From Kangiella sp. (GTDB lineage Bacteria; Pseudomonadota; Gammaproteobacteria; Enterobacterales; Kangiellaceae): a DNA stretch of 64,000 nt. Every line of letters begins with the position of its first letter. Position 1 is the first letter of the stretch. The notes under the pieces are model-generated. The model was not told the origin of the DNA and searched no databases. It was given only the letters and a program-made list of their open reading frames with translations. The translations under genes and the position numbers were made by a program. This document shows, piece by piece, positions 58,663-64,000 of the stretch. Location: assembly GCA_028284185.1 (NCBI GenBank), contig JANQSG010000018.1:179642-243641 (forward strand), written 5' to 3'.

Positions 58663-58768
58663 TTTGTGAGTTAAATAAGAGTAATTGACGGTTATTTTAC
58701 CCGAAAAAAGGTAGAATAGAGAGAGTTTTAGTAAAAATTGGTCCTACAGTGTTGAGAAAAGGTAGACA

Positions 58769-59395
58769 ATGGGTAAGCATCGCAGTAAAAGCAGTCGCCG
58801 TTGGATGAAGGAACATTTTGATGATCAGTATGTCAAGCAGTCGCAAAAAGATGGTTATCGTTCGCGAGCGGTTTATAAGCTGGAGGAGCTGGATAAGAAA
58901 TATGGCCTGATCAAGCCAGGCCATACGGTAGTCGATTTAGGTGCCGCCCCTGGCGGTTGGTCACAATATGCAACCTTTAAAATTGGCTCCAAAGGCGCTG
59001 TTTTTGCTTTGGACATTTTGCCTATAGATGCTTTGGCGGATGTGGACTTTATTCAGGGTGATTTTCGTGAGGAAGCGGTGTTAAATCAATTGCTGGAAAA
59101 GATTGGTGATAAAAAAGCGGACCTTGTTTTATCGGATATGGCACCCAATATGAGTGGTGTGGATGCGGTAGATATTCCACGGGCTATGTATTTGACCGAG
59201 TTGGCTTTGGAATTGGCACAAACTGTGTTAACAAAAAGTGGAAGTTTTGTGGTTAAGGTATTCCAGGGCGAAGGTTTTGATGAGTATATACGCCAATGCC
59301 GCAGCTTGTTTAATAAAGTGATGATCCGCAAGCCTGATGCTTCGCGAGATCGCTCCCGTGAAGTTTATGTATTAGGTCAAGGTTACAAAGGCTAA
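58769..59395 (+). CDS. rlmE: 23S rRNA (uridine-2552-2'-O)-methyltransferase
   Basis: 208 residues (FtsJ/RrmJ). The start [20 protein letters not shown] is followed by [12 protein letters not shown] (catalytic Lys). The SAM motif is [29 protein letters not shown] (catalytic Asp) and [14 protein letters not shown] (catalytic Lys) follow. Methylates U2552 of 23S rRNA. Upstream of ftsH as usual. Confidence 0.97.
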   Translation: MGKHRSKSSRRWMKEHFDDQYVKQSQKDGYRSRAVYKLEELDKKYGLIKPGHTVVDLGAAPGGWSQYATFKIGSKGAVFALDILPIDALADVDFIQGDFREEAVLNQLLEKIGDKKADLVLSDMAPNMSGVDAVDIPRAMYLTELALELAQTVLTKSGSFVVKVFQGEGFDEYIRQCRSLFNKVMIRKPDASRDRSREVYVLGQGYKG

Positions 59396-59512
59396 GGAAA
59401 GAACTGTTAGTTTTTGTAAATGGGGCTTTTGTTCTACATTTTGCATGGCATAATGTATGGTTGTAAATTTTCAAGTCGGTTAACCATTAGCCGTCATTGG
59501 TAGAGGTTCAAG

Positions 59513-61468
59513 TTGAACGATTTAGTTAAAAATATCCTGTTTTGGGCGGTTGCTGCCATTATTCTGTTTTTTGTGATTGATACTATCAATCAGAAGCAGC
59601 TGGATGACAGTAAGATTCCTTTTAGTGAATTTGTACAGAGAGTGGAAAATAAAGATTTTCAGAAAGTACAAATAAATCCTAATGGTGGCGGTATTGCGGT
59701 TGGTATTCCTGACTTGGCTAATGAGAGTAATAAAGTTATTGCGCAAATTCCTTATGGTGGGAGAGAGAAGTTAAACGAGATACTGCTGCAAAATAAAATC
59801 GAATATGAGGCCTTGAAACCAGAATCTAATGGTATTGGTACCTTGTTGTTAAGCTTTGGCCCAATTTTATTATTGATTGGCGTTTGGATTTATTTTATGC
59901 GCCAAATGCAAGGCGGTGGCAAAGGTGGCGGTGCCTTGTCCTTTGGCAAATCCAAGGCACGTATGTTGTCAGAAGATCAGGTTAAGACCACTTTTGCTGA
60001 CGTGGCAGGTGTGGAAGAAGCGAAAGAGGAAGTCGGCGAGTTGGTAGATTTCTTGCGCGATCCGCGTAAATATCAAAAGCTTGGTGGCACTATTCCTCGT
60101 GGTGTTTTAATGGTGGGTCCACCTGGTACGGGTAAAACTTTATTGGCAAGAGCCATTGCTGGCGAAGCAAAAGTACCATTTTTTACTATTTCTGGTTCTG
60201 ACTTTGTGGAAATGTTTGTGGGTGTGGGTGCTTCACGGGTGCGTGATATGTTTGATCAGGCGAAAAAGCATGCACCTTGTATTATCTTTATTGATGAGAT
60301 TGATGCGGTTGGTCGTCATCGTGGCGCTGGCATGGGTGGTGGTCATGATGAGCGTGAGCAAACCTTGAATCAATTGTTGGTGGAAATGGATGGTTTTGAA
60401 GGTGGTGAGGGTGTGATTGTGATTGCCGCCACTAACCGACCTGATGTTTTAGATCCTGCCTTATTACGTCCTGGTCGTTTTGATCGACAAGTAGTGGTAG
60501 GTTTGCCGGACATCAAGGGGCGTGAAAAAATCCTGCAGGTACACATGCGTAAAGTACCTGCGGCTGATAATGTTGAAGCCAGTGTAATCGCACGTGGTAC
60601 CCCTGGTTTTTCTGGTGCCGACTTGGCTAATCTAGTCAATGAAGCAGCATTATTTGCAGCACGCGAAAATAAACGCACCGTTGATATGGAGCACTTTGAA
60701 AAGGCTAAAGATAAAATCATGATGGGTGCTGAGCGTCGCTCAATGGTGATGACTGAAGAGGAAAAACGTAATACGGCCTACCATGAAGCTGGGCATGCGA
60801 TTGTTGGCTTAAAAGTACCAAGCCACGATCCGGTTTATAAAGTCAGTATTATCCCGCGTGGTCGTGCTTTGGGTGTAACCATGTATTTACCTGAGCAGGA
60901 TCGTTATTCCTTGTCGAAAGAGCAGCTGGAATCTCAGTTGTCGTCATTATTTGGTGGTAGAATCGCCGAAGAGATTTTAAATGGTCCTGATCAAATTACT
61001 ACAGGTGCTTCTAATGATATTGAGCGTGCTACCGAAATTGCCCGTAATATGGTAACTAAATGGGGCTTGTCAGAAAAGCTTGGCCCATTATCTTATGCTC
61101 AGGATGAAGGCGAAGTTTTCTTGGGGCGTTCGGTGACTCAGCATAAAAATATTGCTGATGATACAGCCCGAGCTATTGATGAAGAAATCCGAGATTTTAT
61201 CGATCGTAACTATCGAAGAGCAGAAAAAATCCTGAATGATAATCTGGATAAGCTGCACGCTATGGCAGATGCGTTAATGAAGTATGAAACCATTGATGCT
61301 AAGCAGATTGACGAGATCATGAATGGTGATGAGCCAAATCCGCCATCCAATTGGAATAATAAACCGGATGGGCCGACGGAGCCGCCTAAGTCGCCAGACA
61401 GTCCTCAAGCGACTCAGGCTGATTCAGGAGAGGATTCTCCGGTTGTGGTTAAGCTGCGTGAAGAATAA
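59513..61468 (+). CDS. ftsH: ATP-dependent zinc metalloprotease FtsH
   Basis: 651 residues. Two N-terminal membrane helices (about 8-24 and 110-129) around a periplasmic loop. AAA domain with GPPGTGKT (202-209), then [13 protein letters not shown] and an arginine-finger region LLRPGRFDR. The protease has HEAGH (424-428). It degrades membrane and some soluble regulators. Start is TTG 59513 with AGAGG upstream; no ATG fits. Confidence 0.98.
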   Translation: MNDLVKNILFWAVAAIILFFVIDTINQKQLDDSKIPFSEFVQRVENKDFQKVQINPNGGGIAVGIPDLANESNKVIAQIPYGGREKLNEILLQNKIEYEALKPESNGIGTLLLSFGPILLLIGVWIYFMRQMQGGGKGGGALSFGKSKARMLSEDQVKTTFADVAGVEEAKEEVGELVDFLRDPRKYQKLGGTIPRGVLMVGPPGTGKTLLARAIAGEAKVPFFTISGSDFVEMFVGVGASRVRDMFDQAKKHAPCIIFIDEIDAVGRHRGAGMGGGHDEREQTLNQLLVEMDGFEGGEGVIVIAATNRPDVLDPALLRPGRFDRQVVVGLPDIKGREKILQVHMRKVPAADNVEASVIARGTPGFSGADLANLVNEAALFAARENKRTVDMEHFEKAKDKIMMGAERRSMVMTEEEKRNTAYHEAGHAIVGLKVPSHDPVYKVSIIPRGRALGVTMYLPEQDRYSLSKEQLESQLSSLFGGRIAEEILNGPDQITTGASNDIERATEIARNMVTKWGLSEKLGPLSYAQDEGEVFLGRSVTQHKNIADDTARAIDEEIRDFIDRNYRRAEKILNDNLDKLHAMADALMKYETIDAKQIDEIMNGDEPNPPSNWNNKPDGPTEPPKSPDSPQATQADSGEDSPVVVKLREE

Positions 61469-61474
61469 AATGAG

Positions 61475-61497
61475 AAAAGGTCCTTAGGACCTTTTTT
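61475..61497 (+). terminator. Rho-independent terminator after ftsH
   Basis: AAAAGGTCC (61475-61483), loop TTA, GGACCTTTT (61487-61495) with further T. Confidence 0.88.
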
Positions 61498-61566
61498 CTT
61501 GCCTGTGGTATCGGGTAGTTGGTTATTCGGTAACTGTTAGTAATTTTTATAGGTAGCTCTTAAAAA

Positions 61567-62376
61567 GTGCAAGCAATTTTAAAAATACCTGGTCCATTGG
61601 TGATGGGGATCTTAAATGCTACTCCTGATTCTTTTTCCGATGGCGGTCATTTCAATCAGTTAAATGCGGCAATTTGCCATGCAGAGCAAATGATCGCGGA
61701 AGGCGTTGATGTGATCGATGTGGGTGGAGAATCGACTCGCCCTGGAGCACAAGCGGTTTCTATTCAGCAAGAGCTGGATAGAGTGATCCCGATAGTTGAG
61801 TCAATTGTTGATTTGGGTAAACCAATATCGGTGGATACTTCCAAGCCGCAAGTAATGTGTGAGGCGATTAATGCCGGCGCTCTCATGATTAATGACGTTA
61901 GGGCTTTAACTGAGGAAGGGGCATTAGAGGTTATTGCAGATTCACAAGTTGAAGTGTGTTTAATGCATATGCAGGGCGAACCGCGCAGTATGCAGCATGA
62001 TCCTATTTATGAAGATGTAATAGCAGAGGTCGCTGAGTTTTTAACACAGAGAGTAGGAGCTTGCGAAAAAGCGGGTATTGCCAAGTCGAGAGTTTGTTTG
62101 GACCCTGGCATCGGTTTTGGTAAGACATTGGAGCATAATTGTCAGCTATTGAAAGGTCTACAACGATTGTCTATTTTCGAGCTGCCTTTATTAGTGGGCG
62201 TATCGAGGAAGAGTATGCTTGGGCAAATACTGAATATTGAGGTATCAGAACGGATGATTGCCAGTGTGGCGGCTGGTTTAATTTCAGTAACAAATGGTGC
62301 TAAAATATTGCGAGTGCATGATGTTAAAGCAACACGTCAGGCGATTGATATTTATAAAGCGATTGAAAGTAAATAA
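61567..62376 (+). CDS. folP: Dihydropteroate synthase
   Basis: Folate synthesis: joins p-aminobenzoate to dihydropterin pyrophosphate; 269 residues. Motifs [56 protein letters not shown] and [13 protein letters not shown] start at 61567, a relatively weak ribosome site. It is separated from ftsH by a terminator, so it has its own promoter or relies on read-through. Confidence 0.97.
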   Translation: MQAILKIPGPLVMGILNATPDSFSDGGHFNQLNAAICHAEQMIAEGVDVIDVGGESTRPGAQAVSIQQELDRVIPIVESIVDLGKPISVDTSKPQVMCEAINAGALMINDVRALTEEGALEVIADSQVEVCLMHMQGEPRSMQHDPIYEDVIAEVAEFLTQRVGACEKAGIAKSRVCLDPGIGFGKTLEHNCQLLKGLQRLSIFELPLLVGVSRKSMLGQILNIEVSERMIASVAAGLISVTNGAKILRVHDVKATRQAIDIYKAIESK

Positions 62377-62399
62377 TTTTAATAACTAAGGATAAGTGC

Positions 62400-63728
62400 A
62401 TGAGAAAATATTTTGGTACAGACGGTATTCGCGGAACTGTTGGACAGTTTCCTATTACCCCTGAATTTGTACTTAAACTTGGTTGGGCGGCAGGCAAGGT
62501 GCTGGCGCAAAATGGAAATGATCGCGGTAAAGTGGTTATTGGCAAGGATACTCGAATTTCAGGTTATATGTTTGAATCAGTGCTGGAAGCTGGTTTGACA
62601 GCAGCTGGTGTTGATAGTTTATTGGTAGGGCCAATGCCAACTCCTGCGGTAGCCTATTTGACCCGAACATTTAGGGCTGATGCGGGAATAGTTATAAGTG
62701 CTTCACATAACCCTTTTCATGATAATGGCATTAAGTTTTTCTCTAAAGATGGTACCAAGTTACCTGACGGAGTAGAGTTGGAAATTGAAGCTTTACTGGA
62801 TCAAGAGATGGAGACTCTGCCTTCAGAGTTATTGGGTAAGGCTTATCGAATAGAAGATGCTGCGGCTCGCTATATTGAATTTTGCAAAGCCAGTGTGCCT
62901 AATGATTTTTCATTAAAGGGTATGAAAATTGTGCTGGATTGTGCACATGGAGCGGCTTATCACATAGCGCCTTATGTTTTTAAGGAATTAGGTGCAGAAG
63001 TTATGAGCATGGGTACTAGCCCAGATGGCTTGAATATCAATTTAGAAAGGGGCGCTACTCATACTGGGCCATTAGCAGAAAAGGTGATCAAAGAAAATGC
63101 GGATCTAGGTATTGCTTTTGATGGTGATGCTGACCGGGTTATGATGATTGATGGTGAAGGAAACTTGGTCAATGGCGATCAATTGATTTTATTAATCGCT
63201 CAGGCTGCTAAGAGCTCAGGTGCTTTCAAGGGAGGAGTTGTTGGTACCTTAATGACTAATATGGCGGTAGAAAAAAAATTGAGTAAACTTGATATTCCTT
63301 TTGTCAGAGCTAAAGTGGGCGATCGCTATGTCATGGAAGAGTTAAAAGCCAATGGCTGGACATTAGGCGGGGAATCATCGGGCCATGTGATCTGCTTGGA
63401 ACACAATACTACAGGCGATGGAATCATTGCCGCACTGCAAGTGCTTAAAACTTTGAAATTTAATAAGTTAAGCCTTTTACAATGGACAAAACAAAATACA
63501 CTATTTCCGCAAACGCTTATTAATGTCAAGGTCAAAGAGGCTAAACCTGTGTTGGAGTCAAATAATTTGAAGGAAAAAGTTACGGAAGTAGAAAATGAAT
63601 TAAATGATGCAGGTAGGGTTTTAATTCGAGCATCTGGTACAGAGCCGTTGATTCGGGTTATGGTAGAAGCCGATACTTTGGACTTATCAAAGGACAAGGC
63701 TGAGAAAATTGCAGCGATAATACGATAA
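62400..63728 (+). CDS. glmM: Phosphoglucosamine mutase
   Basis: 442 residues. Converts glucosamine-6-P to glucosamine-1-P for peptidoglycan and [18 protein letters not shown] at the N-terminus, catalytic phospho-Ser102 in [17 protein letters not shown], metal loop FDGDADRVM, sugar-binding GGESSGHVI, and phosphate-binding [14 protein letters not shown] at the end. The usual downstream tpiA-secG are not present. Confidence 0.98.
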   Translation: MRKYFGTDGIRGTVGQFPITPEFVLKLGWAAGKVLAQNGNDRGKVVIGKDTRISGYMFESVLEAGLTAAGVDSLLVGPMPTPAVAYLTRTFRADAGIVISASHNPFHDNGIKFFSKDGTKLPDGVELEIEALLDQEMETLPSELLGKAYRIEDAAARYIEFCKASVPNDFSLKGMKIVLDCAHGAAYHIAPYVFKELGAEVMSMGTSPDGLNINLERGATHTGPLAEKVIKENADLGIAFDGDADRVMMIDGEGNLVNGDQLILLIAQAAKSSGAFKGGVVGTLMTNMAVEKKLSKLDIPFVRAKVGDRYVMEELKANGWTLGGESSGHVICLEHNTTGDGIIAALQVLKTLKFNKLSLLQWTKQNTLFPQTLINVKVKEAKPVLESNNLKEKVTEVENELNDAGRVLIRASGTEPLIRVMVEADTLDLSKDKAEKIAAIIR

Positions 63729-63762
63729 ATCAATAAGTTAGTTTGTAAAATAGTTAAAAAAT

Positions 63763-63802
63763 GGTACATATTTTGTACCTAAGTCATTGTTTCATGTATA
63801 AT
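63763..63802 (+). promoter_or_regulatory. Promoter with inverted-repeat operator
   Basis: Perfect -10 TATAAT at 63797-63802; weak -35 TTGTAC at 63773-63778 (18-base spacer). The inverted repeat GGTACA-TATTT-TGTACC (63763-63768, 63774-63779) overlaps the -35, as a repressor site would. Confidence 0.5.
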
Positions 63803-63860
63803 AGTTGGCAGATTGTGATAAATTGGAACACTTCTACATATATAAGAGAGGGCAAATCAA

Positions 63861-64000
63861 ATGAAGAAGTTAATTTTAGGAGCATGCCTATTAAGTGCTA
63901 GCGCAGTAGGTTTTGCAGGTGATAATGAAGTTAAAGATCGTGAAGGCTTCTATGCCTTTGGTAGTTTGACAGATATGCATTTTGATAAAGCTACCCAGTT
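63861..64000 (+). CDS. Exported protein, N-terminal part (truncated by window end)
   Basis: Begins ATG 63861 with GAGAGG upstream. MKKLILGACLLSASAVGFA is a clear signal peptide, and the mature part starts GDNEVKDREGFYAFGSLTDMHFDKATQ. The FYAFGSL pattern suggests the first strand of an outer-membrane beta-barrel, but too little is visible to say. Confidence 0.7.
   Translation, partial: MKKLILGACLLSASAVGFAGDNEVKDREGFYAFGSLTDMHFDKATQ

Noticed and set aside
60370-60720. 116-codon leftward frame inside ftsH
   Set aside because: Shadow frame; the sense strand encodes the conserved AAA domain.

Overview
The window is a chromosomal segment of a moderately AT-rich gammaproteobacterium. Two conserved gammaproteobacterial neighbourhoods support this: trkA/trkH-rsmB-fmt-def-LysM-dprA-smg-purE-tsaC-hemF, and dnaK-dnaJ-dapB-carAB-greA-yhbY-rlmE-ftsH-folP-glmM. 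The overall look (DUF6265, DUF4197, GlyGly-CTERM and DUF4397 surface proteins, aspartate-type HemB) suits a marine heterotroph such as a Kangiella/Aliikangiella-like lineage. That placement is inference. I see no rRNA, tRNA, CRISPR array, insertion sequence or prophage.

Layout. 0-6.9 kb: end of an FMN-binding glutamate-synthase-like gene, DoxX protein, malic enzyme, a degenerate secreted alpha/beta-hydrolase-like protein, a choice-of-anchor B/Calx-beta surface protein with a GlyGly-CTERM tail, and an orphan membrane protein. 7-24.7 kb: housekeeping (rph, trkA-trkH for K+ uptake, def/fmt/rsmB for translation initiation and rRNA methylation, LysM, dprA, smg, purE, tsaC, hemF-hemB) with several unrecognised secreted proteins between them. 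24.8-29.6 kb: lipoproteins, thioesterase, YceI, rhlB and trxA. 29.9-33.2 kb: dnaK and dnaJ without an adjacent grpE, behind a sigma-32-like promoter. 33.2-38.3 kb: an accessory block inserted between dnaJ and dapB (beta-helix protein, OPT transporter, GDSL esterase, GNAT, unknown). 38.3-44.6 kb: dapB, a probable CsrA/RsmA-titrating small RNA, carAB with a structured leader, and greA.

44.7-58.3 kb: the most interesting region, a second accessory block set between greA and yhbY. It holds a DUF4397 lipoprotein, ybgA-phrB (photolyase), chalcone-isomerase-like and NTF2-like secreted proteins, and a tightly packed operon: acyl desaturase, FAD oxidoreductase, DUF1365, a Cfa-family methyltransferase, DUF2878, DUF1295, a second and different Cfa/CNMT-like methyltransferase, and a sensor kinase. 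A response regulator lies tail-to-tail with the kinase. The content matches light/singlet-oxygen-responsive lipid-modification clusters, and it plausibly methylates and oxidises unsaturated phospholipid acyl chains (cyclopropane, branched or furan fatty acids). Two of its promoter regions, upstream of ybgA-phrB and of the desaturase, carry in-phase 11-bp direct repeats with a TTCAC core, resembling operators of B12-dependent CarH/LitR photoreceptor repressors. No such regulator is encoded in the window.

58.4-64 kb: yhbY, rlmE, ftsH, folP, glmM, then the start of an exported protein behind a promoter overlapped by a perfect inverted repeat. Starts were adjusted where a Shine-Dalgarno site, signal peptide or family alignment favoured an internal codon; the reason is given in each entry.
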